64,000 nt of DNA from Rhyacophila brunnea (lineage: Eukaryota; Arthropoda; Insecta; Trichoptera; Rhyacophilidae), in the NCBI GenBank assembly GCA_022495005.1, contig JAGYXB010000825.1, positions 6,634,001 to 6,698,000 on the forward strand, read 5' to 3'. Shown piece after piece: positions 52,785-63,975 of the stretch. Below the pieces are notes generated by a model. That model made no database searches. It was not told the DNA's origin and saw only the letters and a list, made by a program, of their open reading frames with translations. How positions within the stretch are numbered: the first letter of the stretch is position 1; each line of letters opens with the position of its first letter. The translations under genes were made by a program, and so were the position numbers.

Positions 52785-53696
52785 TTTCGGTTAACTTTCT
52801 GAAGCACTAGGACTGCAAAACAAACAAATTAAACCTACAGACCAGGGGAAAAGAGTGAGAAATATCTTATCGACGTATGTCCATGTCAAACGTCATTTGC
52901 CAAACCCACGGCTCGTGGCATAGACAAAGACAATAGACAACCAATATGTCATTCTCAAAATCCGTAAAAAAAATATTATCATAATACTATATTACTAGGT
53001 ATATACTATAGATATTACTACAGATATTACTAAACACTATAAAACTTGATTACGATGCGATATAAAATTATACACTATATTCCAAAGAGATTAGACTGTG
53101 TCCAATCTCTTTGCTATATTCGAATGAATAGTTTTATTGCAGGTATTTGCAGTACTGATTTGCTGAAAAAAATAATATTCCCCAAATACAATTATTAAAT
53201 TTAGTGTCGTGCAGGTGGTAGTTTTGTCAAGTTCTGAGCGCTAAAATTTCATTCCTTTTATTTGAATCAGTACGAAGTCGAAATTTTGTTTGTTAGCTCC
53301 ATCGCAACCGAAAATAATCGATATTTTCACGTTCTTGAAGTTAATTTTAATATTTGTCAGGTTTCAAGTAGCTACATTGCATACAACGTAATTTGACATC
53401 TAAATAACAGTAAATATAGCGATATATAAATACAAGGTGAATAAATTTCATTATAATAAACGTAATCAATTTCATTTTGGTCATAATAATGTAGAAGCAG
53501 ACTGTATAGGTATATTTACTATAGATGACACTACTATGAATAGATAACTGCCCCTGTCAAAAAAATTATCACACAATATTTTGCAAAATAAACAAAAACG
53601 TGAATGTGAAATAATAAATAATGTTTTTCTTAATTTTATTGCAGCTGATAAAGTGCAAAAAATTGAGACCTTTTGTAATGCAGTTTCCAATTTATT
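52785..53696. promoter_or_regulatory. Divergent promoter region between BLTP3 and CFAP97 genes
   Basis: 912 bp separate the two oppositely oriented start codons, and no transposon is recognised here, in contrast to nearly every other kilobase. A 10-bp-stem hairpin lies at 53083-53113. A possible 3' splice site TTTTATTGCAG ends at 53644, so the plus-strand gene may have a 5'-UTR exon. No TATA box or initiator can be claimed. Confidence 0.6.
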
Positions 53697-54337
53697 ATGT
53701 CGTTAAATAATAACGAAGTAATTATTTACGAGAGAACGAATCCGGGAGATGGACAGGAAGCGAAATTGAATAAAAATGGTGGTGTTGCAAATCGGGTGCG
53801 CAAAAAAACGCCATTGATCGAGGAAAACAACAATGAAATCGAATCACTGGCAATAGATTTTGAAGAAATGGGAAATATCGCAAATAAATTTAAATGTAAA
53901 GTTAAACACAATGAGGGGAACGATTCGGGAAGTTTTCATTTTGAGGTGAAAGAAATTCGTCACAAAGATATGCCAATTAAAACAATAGATACTAAAACAG
54001 GAGATACTCTTGCCGATTTAAATGCTCAAAATAATATTGAAGATGGCTACAGTTCTGATGATTTCGAAGATGATGTCGAAGAGACGGAAGTACAATTCAA
54101 TAAGACGCCTAAAACACAGCCTACTTCTGCGTCGAGTGCCTCAAAAGCAAAACTGCCTAACAAGACTATCTCTCCCAAAAGTTTAACAAACCGAGATGGT
54201 AGTGTAAGCGTTGCTCCAAAAAGTCCACAATCTTGGGAGCGGAGTCAAGGAATTCAGGTCCATCGCCGAGCAATAATAGAAGCTGAAAACGTTCAGATCA
54301 TTGAGAGGGCGTCTTCCAGGGGTAGTTCGTCTAACAG
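53697..54337 (+). CDS. hmw: CFAP97 gene exon 1
   Basis: ATG at 53697 (MSLNNNEVIIYERTNPGDG). Donor TCTAACAG|GTAGAT; unspliced reading would stop at the TAG of that donor. 641 nt, leaves in phase 2. Confidence 0.88.
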
Positions 54338-57300
54338 GTAGATAACGAATTACAATAATTTGAATATTATCAGATTCTAAATTTAGGCTAATATACAATT
54401 AATTATTACATACCGTGGAGTTCAGTGGCGCACCCAGGGGGGGAGGCAAGGGGCCCTGGCACCCCCCAAACATGAAAATTATCAGAATGATTTTAAACAT
54501 TGAAATTGAAAGCCAATAAACTATAACCTTTGGTCTTAGACAAATAAAAACACGGCAAAAAAATGATTTGTAATTCTCCAGCACCCTTTTTAGAAAAATT
54601 TCTTAGATTTTAATTTCTAACACAAAAATTTCGAAACACTTATGTCAGGTTTTTTTAGAAACCCAATCCCTAATGGAACTGTCAAAAAATTCTCGGTGTC
54701 CACCCGAATTCCGAAGTGGTGTAGGTCATGGCTGGGGAGGGCTGACAGGGCTCTAGCCTGGGGGCCCGGGCTGTGGGGGGCCCGGCGTGTCGGGTTGACC
54801 AGATAAGTGAAATAAACACACATCATAAATTAGCTTTAATAGTAAAAAAAGTCGCCTGCGGCGCTATTATACTTCATGACCATAAACATTTTTAATTATA
54901 TAATTGTGCAATATATTTTTTGATTATTATGTGTCGATACTCGACAGCTCCATTATTAAAGTAGATGTATTAAAAATCGCCAATAATTCACTGTATAAGT
55001 ACCCTTAATTTGAACTAAAACACAATTTGGAAAACGTTAATGTAGTGTTTCACACTGCCTTTAATCTTAGCGGTAGATAGGGGGCCCACCAAATTTCATA
55101 GCCTGAGGGCCCGTTTTAGGATGTGGGGACCATGCTGTAAGTACACCGAGTGCAATAGACAAAAGGGCGATAAACGAGAAATTAGGCTGTGAAGAAGAAA
55201 AAGAGCCTATGGGACTAATTGACATTCTCCTCCTTGCCCCCCCCCAATATTAAATTCTGGGTGCGCCACTGGTGGAGTATTATGATCTTTATACAATATA
55301 GGTATTGATAGTGATTCAGTAGTGATTGACACGCCAACATGTGTAATAATATGTATTCTTGTGTGTCCCTGATAACTATCAGAAATCGGGAGCATCAGTT
55401 GTTTGTTTTCCCAAGGTGCAGAACTAACCTTCCATTGGTGATGTGATGCCAATTGGGAGGGCAATAACTATGTTCAACCAAATCGCTTCGGATGTTGATA
55501 TATTATTATTCCACCTACGTGAGAATGAGTGTAGGTGGGCGTTGTTTTATAAATTCTTAAAATAGGGTCCACCTTAGCTCATTCGTGCTTCCATGATTTA
55601 TAACTTTTATAATTTTTGTACCTTTTATTTTACTTTTCATACTGCTTTTGTGATACCTACTGCATAATATTTATTTCTTCTTTACAACTCTTAATTCAAC
55701 GAAAACAAATAAGTATGAATGAAAAATTTAGCATTATTTTGTCGTATCGCCCATAACATACCAAAACTATTATGCTTTGGTTGAGGCAAGGATTATTTGA
55801 TTTTTAAAAAATAACCAACACCATCTGTAAATTTAATTGTATCTAGTATTAGTTCAATAAAAACAAATACGAATGACTGACAAAGTTTAATATGCACTAT
55901 TTATGTCGGATCTTAACAGCCTACCTCTACCCTTCACCACTATATAATGTGCACGTGTTAATATTAACACCCATATGGGAAACACGTCATAGGTAAACAA
56001 CCCTGTAAAGACAATACATAAATTATTAATGTCGATAGTTGGGTATGTTTTTATTAGAGTTACATTGTTTTGCCCGCCCGCTTTGCATATCAGTCATTCA
56101 CTCATAGTAAGGTATCACATACAAATAATAACAGCAGTGTCTATTTTACTGTCGCATGGCGATAAATTTTTGATGAAATTTGGCCTCTGCTACGAATGTA
56201 TAATCGATAATCATAAATAACAAAGACGTGCATCGTTTGGTTTCGGGTTATGAAACCCAGGGGTTTCGGCCACTTTCATCAGTAGGTATTAATATACCTA
56301 CATGATTTCGTATAATCACTACCTATCAGTAGGGGTGGAGGTAGGCTGTTAGGATCCGCCATAAATAGTGCAAACTAAACTTTGTCAGTCATACGTAAGT
56401 ATTTGTTTTCATTGAAATAAGACTACAATAAAATAAACATAGATAGACATCAATAAATAAAGACTACAATACAAAAAAAAATCAGAGCGCCAGTGACTCC
56501 CCGACACTCCCCGAAATTTGTGTCTTTATATTTCTACAGGGACTACTTTTTTTTATTAGCCAGTCACAAGTTAGATGTGGTCAATGAATCGACGACAGAG
56601 GGATGCAAATGATGAAAAAGGCAAATTTTATTATATTAATTATTCCCATTAAAATATTATACTCGCTAAAATTATACTTTGAATTTTTACATGAATGTTG
56701 TTTGGACATGTATATACGTACGTACCTAATGATATTATACAAGGTGTAAGTATATATTTTTACCAAGTAAACTAGATATTTTTTGTAAGAAAATATTATT
56801 ATTTATTAAATAAAATATGTATTTAAATATTTGAATCCATAAGATTCATAATTATGCGCAATTAACATTATTTGCAGAAGTTTAGTTTATATTTATATCA
56901 TACTTCGCATTGAAAAATAGGTCACGAAGGTACTTCAGGGTAGTATTGGAGAAGAGTAAATTTTCATTTTTTTTCTTTCTAAATTGGTGCATTTCTGATT
57001 CACCTCTTTTTCTAATTCTTAATATATTCCCGCTGTGAAACGTGTGACTCAAATATTTATGCGATAAACCGCCATCGAAAGTTAAAAATATATCATTAGT
57101 TATGCAATTTTGTACCCACTCTGTGGAAAATACGCATTTTTTTATAGGTAATTTATGAATAAGCCGCCGTCATATCGTCGGTGTTTTGTAAAAAGGGCGA
57201 ATTAACCAAAATGCTACTTTACAGGAGGAGGATTTTTAACTTTTAACATTTATTTGTTTTTAACTGTATATGATTATAAATATCTAACAAGTTTATAATA

Positions 57301-60300
57301 AAGCTTAGAAAGAATACTGTCATTATAATAGGTATTATTATATAATATTTTAAAACGCCTAATATGTCACATTTGCTTTTTATTTCGTAATTTTAATTAA
57401 TTTAATTTTAGTCGATTATCGTTTTTAAATACTTTTCTGTGGAGATAAAAATTCGCCGTTTTTACACAACAAAGCTAGTGGGGTACATATTGTATTTTCA
57501 TTAAAATCTCGATTTCGCCAAAATGGTTGATTCGCCCTTTTTACAAAACAACGACGATATATTATCTGCTTCGTGGAAAACCGCCGTCGACTTGAATGTT
57601 TCAAGCATTGATGTAGAGCAGGGGAGGGCAAACTTTTTGGATGGAGGGCCAAATTCAAGAATTCAAAATGACCGGCGGGCCGCAAGTAAAATACCATTTT
57701 TAGATATACACTATTTATTATCACGAAAAATAAACATTTCAAAAAAAAATAATGAGAAGAATGAAACTGTTGTTTATTTTTTTAAATTCAGGTGTTAATT
57801 TTGTAGTTGATATTCTTAAAACTGCTTTTAAATGGGCATCGGCGATATTTGATCGTATAGAATTTTTATTGAGGTTCATGATCGAAAATGTTTGTTCACG
57901 TCCATTGATCCAAAAATAACGAACATTTTTCTTGCATAATCTTTAAGTTGGTCGAATTTGTCTGAATTAAGGGCATTGTAAAATTTGGAGATTTCTTCAC
58001 GATGATGCAATTCTCTTAAATCAGTGTCACACTGCAGATCAATAAACTCAAGTTGTAGCTTTGTCGGTACACTATCAATATCTATTGAAATCGATGTCAA
58101 TATTTTTTAAAAAAATATAAAAAAAGTTACTCGTAATCAGAAGTAAAATTAATGATGGCGGGCCGCAAAAAAATACCCGGCGGGCCGCAGTTTGCCCTCC
58201 CCTGATGTAGAGTATATCAATGGTTTCAAGCCAAATAATACTTTGGCGCCATAGTTAAAAATCGATATACCTTTTATGATGATTGTCGAACGCCACTGCT
58301 TTTGGAGGAGGTCATTGCCCATCGGCAGGACACAATAATAAAAAACCTACATTGTTTTATTATAAAAATGAGCGTAATTACGTAAAAGCTATTTACATAG
58401 GTAATATGTTATTATATAACCATTAGTCGTATCGTAATACATATCTAATGTTATAGTTTATTTTATGTATATCTATCACACAGGTCACAGACCACACATT
58501 TTACAGATCCTGCGACAAACCAACCTAATAAGTTGACAAAAATATGTTTCGTGTGACATGACATGACAAAGAGTTTTATTATTATCGAAAATTTGACTAT
58601 AACGAGGTAGAGAAGGATGTGCGTTATGTGTTTGGTAAATGCAATCTATTCGTAACGATCAGGTACGGATTTACCATAGGGATAAAATGGCTATAGCCAA
58701 TGCCACTCCAATAATTGGAAGGGGCCGAGGTCCGAACAATAAAATTTGAAAACATTTTTATAAAAAAATGTTGAAACAAAAACTCGTCAAACGTATGCAA
58801 TAAAATATACTAATTATTATCTACTTTCAAGGAGAAAATTTTATTATGCACACATTTATATTGGTAAGATGAGATGCGATCCTAGAGTTCCATAGAGTGA
58901 CATTTATTATTAGACATTTTTTGTAAAAGGCCGTTTTTAATAAGTTGCTTTTTTGTTGTAATATCTAGTATTATCATCTGAAGGTTTCTTCGGTATTATT
59001 ATTACATGCTAAAATAATAAATTAGAGAGATGTTAATGTTATGGTTTAATTATATTTATTGTCAGAAACTATGATTTTATAATGGCACGCGATTATAGAA
59101 CATCACTCATCATAGAAGAGAAAAATCAGTTTTATTTAAAGTAAGTAGGTATGTGTCCAGCAGTGATGCAAACCGTACTATAATTATAGTACAATACCTA
59201 CTATAATTTTGATCCCGCGAAAAATGTAAAATACTATAATTTTACGCCTAATATACCAAAATACTATAATTTTAAAGGATTCAAGACGAAAAATGTTCCT
59301 GTACTATATATTTTTACGAAATATTATATTTTTTACGCCTTTGTACTATAATCAGCATATAAAAGATGGCAACACTGGTGTCCAGGGAACACAAAATGAA
59401 TGGGAACTGGCTTATCCTACTGGGTGTGGTATAACAGGCTGAATTTCTCGAATGTGAAAATTATGGGATATACATACGTCGTGTTAAAAGAATGTGCTAT
59501 TTTAAATAGTTAATAATATGCATTTCAGTTTGGCACGTTAATGTCAGGTGCTTTCAATCTTTGGGAACAGTCGACGCGGTTTTTGTACTTGGGTTTTATG
59601 GCGGTGAGGCCATAAACTACCCTGCTTCAGAACTTTGATCCATGGCGATTGCTTTTACATTTCTAGTTATTAATCTGTTCTGTGGTAGATACTTACCTAC
59701 CTATATTTAAATGTCATGACATATAGTTAATGTTAAATTTCTTTTCTAGCGGTTCCACCGGTAAGCAGGGTCGTCGGATAAACATGTCGTTCACGAATGA
59801 CAGGAGCAAGGAAATTGAGCGGGAAAACCACATTCTTCTGAGGAAAATTCTAAAAAATCGTAACACAAAAAAGCCAGCTACTCCGTCCAGCCAGGTCCAA
59901 TCTCGGTCATCGAGCGCAACAGTCAACAGAAAACGGGCTCAAGAGAAGATTCAGCATGATAATCTGGTACCTACCTACCTGATACATATGATCTGAATCA
60001 TATAGAAAACAGAATTATTACCGAAAACTGCTCCGGGTTGTGAAATTAGGCAAAGTGAGGGTACTACGAAGTACGAACATTCGTAATTTAAAAATATGAA
60101 GAAAAACGAATATAATAGTAATGCATGATAAATAATGAAATATAACGTTATTTTTATTACATAGTTACAAGCATCGTTAGGTACATAATGTACCTAAAAA
60201 CGTAGTGAAAAATGTACAGAGAAATGTGAGTTAATTATACAATAAGTAATAAAATAAGAAAAGAAATAAAATAAAATAACAAAAATAAAAATAAAAATAA

Positions 60301-62349
60301 AAGTAGATGGAAGCACACAGATTGAACGATTGATAGACCCTATCTTAAAAACATATAAAACAACGTCCACCTAAATTTACCATCACGTAAGTGGAATATA
60401 TGAATATTCGAAGCGATTTCATTAAACATGGTTAATATTGCATATTCTAATACATATATGTAGGGGAAAAGGTTGTGCTTTGGGACATTTTTCAATTTTA
60501 TGCGCTGTCTTGTCTTTTAGATAGGAAATGCGCACAGCACAGATTATTTCTGAGTTCCCTGGAAATACGAGTAGAATATGAAAGCAAACATTGGATGCTC
60601 CAGTACTTGTTATGCTTTGTTTGACTAAATATTACATTCTTCACTTCGATTCAACCAAAGTTGACCTAGTGAAAAGGGTGACAACTCTGGAATTCTTGTT
60701 TCAACGAAGTATCGCAAGATATAATTCAATCAATTTTTACTTTTCAACAGTCAAGTGGTCAATCCAAATTCATCATCCTGTTAGCGCCTCCCCAATAGTC
60801 TGCGGCTCCCCAGGGAGGCGCGCCTCCCAGTTTGGAAATCGCTGCACTTTCATTGTTTCCTAAACTATCGAACCTTATTATTTATTATGTGCATTCATTA
60901 AATTCGATCGTACGAGTACCTATGACATGAAGGTGCCTTCGGGGGCTAGATTTTTGAATCTCGCATATCAAGCTATGACTTATTTTAATTTATTTTAAAT
61001 CTCGACGTTTAAGGCTATACGTCAGCTGGGGCACGGTCTAACACGATCGTGACTACGCGACGCGAAGATTGTGCAAATGACGCGTGCAGAACAAAAGATA
61101 ATTTGTCATAGAAAGTCGACATGCGTCCATTTAATGTTATGTTTATTGTTCTATTACTAATAATAATAATATATGCATTGACATGTTTTCTTTTTCAAGT
61201 AAATGGGTAACGTTTTTTAGTCATCTTTACACGATTTAAGAATTAATTCCCCCGTCGCCATCACAAAACAAATCGACGTGTTCACAGCTCTACTTTCGCT
61301 CTCCGATTGCCAGCCAGTCCAAAATTTCGTCGCACCTATAGTTGAAAATTATTTGCCCTTTCACTGAGTCTTAAGAATATGGTTCCAGCGGGTCTATTCT
61401 ATATACATAAGGCGACTATCGACCGCTAAAGTGATACAGTGATTGTATTTATTACATATTTGTATTGAGGTATTATAATTGTTACAATAAGTTAGCCGCC
61501 TAAACAGTCAAAACTGTCTATCTCGCTCTAACTTTTATCACAGCCAAGAGAGGTGCTGTTAAAATATAGCACTTATTGCAACAATTACAACCAACTTATT
61601 GTAATTGTTACAATAAGTGCTAATACTTTGATACAAACCTACCCTAAGTTTGATAATACTTATCACGTTATCACTTTAGCGGTCGATAAGTTTAGTATAG
61701 AATAGAATAGACCCACAGATGGTTGCACTAATTCACGAGTTGCCACGGGTGACGGGTCTTCCAATGACGCAGGCTTTGCGTATCATAGAATGCCGAGGGG
61801 AGTGACCAGTCCATTGAGAAAGTTTTTCTCAGTGAAATCATCCGGGTCACGATCCTTAGTCATGGGGGAGTAGAAGAATACATAATTTTCCATGCACCTC
61901 AATAATTTGTATTTTTTTCGTTTATAGGAGGGGGTCCGAACCCCAACCCCCCCCCCCCTCTTGCGTGCGCGCCTGACTGACTCATATTCCTCACCAATTC
62001 TCTCCAGTTTATATGCTTTCATATAACCCTATTCCACACAATTACTTCACCTAATTCTTAACCCCCCTTTAGGTCGCTTTCGCTGGAGTACCCACCTGGT
62101 CACAATCTTTGGTGTCCTGTCATCAGGCATTCTCTCAATGTGTCCCCCGTCCATTGCAGTCTTTGCGTATTACCAATAATTTGGTGTCCCACTATGATGT
62201 CCGTTTCATGGTTCATTTTTCTTATGTGTCGAATGTTAGCTCAAAAATTCTTTGCAATATTATATTATAATTTGATACATTTATTCTTTCAGATTCTGCT
62301 TCGCAAAATACAGGCAAGCAAACCATCGAACCAGAGTTTAAGGAAATAG
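53697..62349 (+). CDS. hmw: CFAP97/Hemingway-domain protein, 3 exons, 304 aa
   Basis: Joined exons 53697-54337, 59750-59966 and 62293-62349 give 915 nt including TAG, with phases closing exactly. Residues 1-213 are hydrophilic and disordered-looking, with an acidic patch (NIEDGYSSDDFEDDVEETE) and a Ser/Lys-rich stretch. Residues 222-304 carry the CFAP97-type signature: INMSFTNDRSKEIERENHIL then LLRKILKNR, and SATVNRKRAQEKIQHDNL joining ILLRKIQASKP across the last intron, as in the family's ERENxxLLxRL ending. In Drosophila and vertebrates such proteins belong to the ciliary or sperm flagellar axoneme; that role here is inferred. It has a 5.4-kb and a 2.3-kb intron, both loaded with TIR elements. 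Poly(A) signal candidate AATAAA at 62622. Confidence 0.86.
54415..55279. mobile_element. hAT-like element, CAGTGGCGCACCCAGG family
   Basis: Element 54423-55271 starts CAGTGGCGCACCCAGGGGGG and ends TCTGGGTGCGCCACTG. The duplications GTGGAGTT and GTGGAGTA match at 7 of 8. The interior includes GC-rich GGGGGCCCGGGC tracts and a segment (54700-55090) shared inversely with 34760-35175. Non-coding. A 100-bp minimal relative lies at 63868. Confidence 0.85.
55280..57610. other. CFAP97 intron 1 with interspersed repeats
   Basis: 55785-55945 and 56335-56440 (inverse) are copies of the repeat that the 40.1-kb LINE interrupts; the two face each other about 400 bp apart. A further inverted repeat lies at 57171-57560. 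Otherwise AT-rich. Confidence 0.55.
57171..57560. repeat. Inverted repeat with ATTCGCCCTTTTTACAAAACA arms
   Basis: The arm at 57171-57211 is the inverse of 57520-57560, about 40 bp with few mismatches (core TTCGCCCTTTTTACAAAACA). A third, weaker copy (ATTCGCCGTTTTTACACAAC) lies at about 57451. The right arm is directly followed by the hAT insertion site. Confidence 0.72.
57611..58212. mobile_element. hAT-type MITE with perfect 8-bp TSD
   Basis: 57619-58204 (586 bp) begins CAGGGGAGGGCAAACTTTTT and ends CAGTTTGCCCTCCCCTG. ATGTAGAG is duplicated at 57611-57618 and 58205-58212. GGCGGGCCGCA motifs near both ends (57675, 58158, 58180) form a subterminal repeat typical of hAT elements. No intact transposase. 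Confidence 0.94.
58213..59152. other. CFAP97 intron 1, unassigned
   Basis: Contains one transposon-like end near 58660 (CAGGTACGGATTTACCATAG) with no matching partner. Nothing else recognised. Confidence 0.4.
59153..59385. mobile_element. 217-bp hAT-like MITE with repeated ACTATAATTTT
   Basis: 59161-59377; ends CAGTGATGCAAACC and GATGGCAACACTG; GTGTCCAG is duplicated exactly at 59153-59160 and 59378-59385. Internally ACTATAAT(T) occurs about six times in a short space, both orientations. Confidence 0.88.
59750..59966 (+). CDS. hmw: CFAP97 gene exon 2
   Basis: Acceptor TTTCTTTTCTAG; donor AATCTG|GTACCT. 217 nt, phase 2 in, phase 0 out. Carries the core family motif SFTNDRSKEIERENHILLRK and NRKRAQEKIQHDN. 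Confidence 0.9.
59967..61010. other. CFAP97 intron 2, first part
   Basis: A-rich (AAATAAAA)n stretch near 60250-60300. A hAT-type end (CCCAGTTTGGAAATCGCTGC near 60827) stands alone. No gene. Confidence 0.45.
61011..61376. repeat. CTTAAGGCT repeat, copy 2
   Basis: TTTAAGGCTATACGTCAGCT at the start and CTTTCACTGAGTCTTAAG at the end; the last 8 bases CTTAAG/AGTCTTAAG partly mirror the start, suggesting short TIRs. Homologous to 23408-23780 and 62912-63295. Confidence 0.8.
61396..61713. mobile_element. TCTATTCTATACACAAG-family MITE, copy 4 (complete)
   Basis: GGGTCTATTCTATATACATA at the left and TATAGAATAGAATAGACCC at the right. Internal arms are mirrored: CTTATTG..ACAATTAC / GTAATTGTTACAATAAG, and a second mirrored pair ATCGACCGCTAAAGTGAT / ATCACTTTAGCGGTCGAT lies just inside the ends. 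318 bp. The best copy for defining the family. Confidence 0.85.
61714..62040. other. Repeat fragments, CFAP97 intron 2
   Basis: Includes GGAGGGGGTCCGAACCCCAA followed by a C13 tract, a style seen at ends of GC-rich MITEs; no mirrored partner. Confidence 0.4.
62050..62235 (-). pseudogene. LINE 3' fragment
   Basis: The minus strand is related to 40270-40470 of the LINE at 40.1 kb: GACAGGACACCAAAGATTGT, GAGAATGCCTGATGACAGGA and similar, covering the WAGHV..MP(E/D) region. Short and disrupted. It lies only about 55 bp upstream of the CFAP97 exon 3. Confidence 0.7.
62293..62349 (+). CDS. hmw: CFAP97 gene exon 3 (terminal)
   Basis: Acceptor TATTCTTTCAG at 62282-62292, then ILLRKIQASKPSNQSLRK and TAG. 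18 codons plus stop. Joins NL of exon 2 in phase 0, giving HDNL-ILLRKIQ as in the family C-terminus. Confidence 0.83.
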   Translation: MLLRKIQASKPSNQSLRK

Positions 62350-62911
62350 ATAGTTCGGTGATTTATTGCCTACAGAAACATAAGTAGCGAAAACAGTGAA
62401 TTTAAATCATTCTGACATTATAAATATTGTGTATTATGAATACCTATTATTAACAATAATAATTAATATCAATTTGTAATATGTTATTAAAGACCATCAA
62501 ATAATTATTCATGACTGATTAGTATTTTTATACTTCAAACAGGTGTTCAATGTATTTTATTAAAGGTATATTTTTATACATAACAGTACTTCTATTAGGT
62601 AGGCACTTACGTATTTTCAATAATAAAGGTATATCTGAAAAATGTTAATGATGTTGTTTTACTTTCCCATTAACCATTTGTTCGACGTCAAAGGAATGTA
62701 ATGAAGTAGGTAGGTACTAACATTTTTGTTGCTTCTTCAGTAGATATTATTATGTATTAGTATTTTATATTTAACTATGTTCGACTGATAGAAAATGTTA
62801 CATATTTGGTATCATGACTATCATGGGAGTAGTGAGTGTCTAATTCTACTACATACTTAGTTTACTAAAAACAAAGAACTTCTAAAGCAGGCCTTTGTTT
62901 GTTCAGCACTG
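62350..62911. other. 3' UTR and flank of CFAP97 gene
   Basis: AATAAA at 62622-62627 is a candidate poly(A) signal, which would give a 3' UTR of about 280-300 nt. Otherwise AT-rich. Confidence 0.5.
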
Positions 62912-63295
62912 TTAAGGCTATACCTCAGCTGAGGCATGGTCTAAAAAGATCGTGACTGGGTGATGCGCGGATTGTGCAAATGACGCGAGCCGAACGAAAT
63001 ATAATTTGTTATAAAAATCCAACATGCGTACATTTAATGTTATGTTTATTGTTATATTACTAATAATAATAGTATATTCATTGACGTGTTTTCTTTTTCA
63101 AGTACCTACATGCGGAACGTTTTTTAGTCATCTTTACACGATTTAAGAATATATTCCTCCGACGCCATCACAAAACAAATTGACGTGCTCACAAGTCGAC
63201 TATCGCTCTCCGAATGGCAACGCGGCTGAAATTACGTCCCACATAGTGTTGAAAATTATTTGCCGTTTCACTTATGTACGCTCTTAATAGGGCCA
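62912..63295. repeat. CTTAAGGCT repeat, copy 3
   Basis: Starts GTTAAGGCTATACCTCAGCT and ends GTTTCACTTATGTACGCTCTTAA. Shares long blocks with copies 1 and 2 (for example AGTCATCTTTACACGATTTA with copy 2). Confidence 0.8.
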
Positions 63296-63480
63296 TTGGT
63301 AGGTATTGCTTTTATGCAATCGACATGGATAGGCCATTAATTCCAAATGATGTGCTTCATTGGACGACAAAGACAATGCGGAGAAGGTTTGAAATGAAAA
63401 TAATTTGATTGCAATATTATTTATCTTGCGATAAATTGCGACGTTCAGTGATCAGGAGAAAACTGAGTGGAAATACCAGG

Positions 63481-63733
63481 AGCTCATCCAGGGCTCGAAA
63501 TGGAACGGAACGCACCGGAGCGCCGTTCCGGCTCGTTAAATTTGTAAAATTATCGCTCCGTCTCGTGGAAAAAAGATGTTGACCATCTAGGCTAGATAGG
63601 GCATAGAATAGAAAATCTGACACACTTATTTTTATAAAATACACATACGATTTGATGACTATGTAAATATCTTCAAAAAATTTGTCGAGCGCTCCGGTTC
63701 GTAAACTTTTCCATTTCGAGCGCTGAGCTCATC
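63481..63733. mobile_element. hAT-type MITE with perfect 8-bp TSD
   Basis: 63489-63725 (237 bp): left CAGGGCTCGAAATGGAACGG, right CCATTTCGAGCGCTG. AGCTCATC is duplicated at 63481-63488 and 63726-63733. Mirrored CACCGGAGCGC / GAGCGCTCCGG near the ends. Confidence 0.92.
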
Positions 63734-63859
63734 CAGAAAAATGGTTTAGGAGGGTATTTTTTATCGATTTTTAAGACGACGGTAAAGGGTGGGATTTACA
63801 AAATATAGCAGGTGTCATTAACTTTCATATTTACCCATAGATGATTCTTGTCACTTCAA

Positions 63860-63975
63860 TCGAGGAACAGTGGCGCACACACGGGGGGGGGGGGGCAAGG
63901 GGCCCTGGACTAATTTACATTCTCCTCCTTGGGCCCCTCCCAATATGAAATCCTGGGTGCGCCACCGTCGAGGAA
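63860..63975. mobile_element. Minimal 100-bp hAT-like MITE (CAGTGGCGCAC family)
   Basis: 63868-63967; starts CAGTGGCGCACACACGGGGG and ends CCTGGGTGCGCCACCG. TCGAGGAA is duplicated at 63860-63867 and 63968-63975. Retains only the two ends of the 849-bp relative at 54423. Confidence 0.92.

Noticed and set aside
54399..54826. Minus ORFs over the GC-rich block
   Set aside because: They fall inside the CAGTGGCGCACCC MITE and read its GGGCCC tracts; no protein signature.
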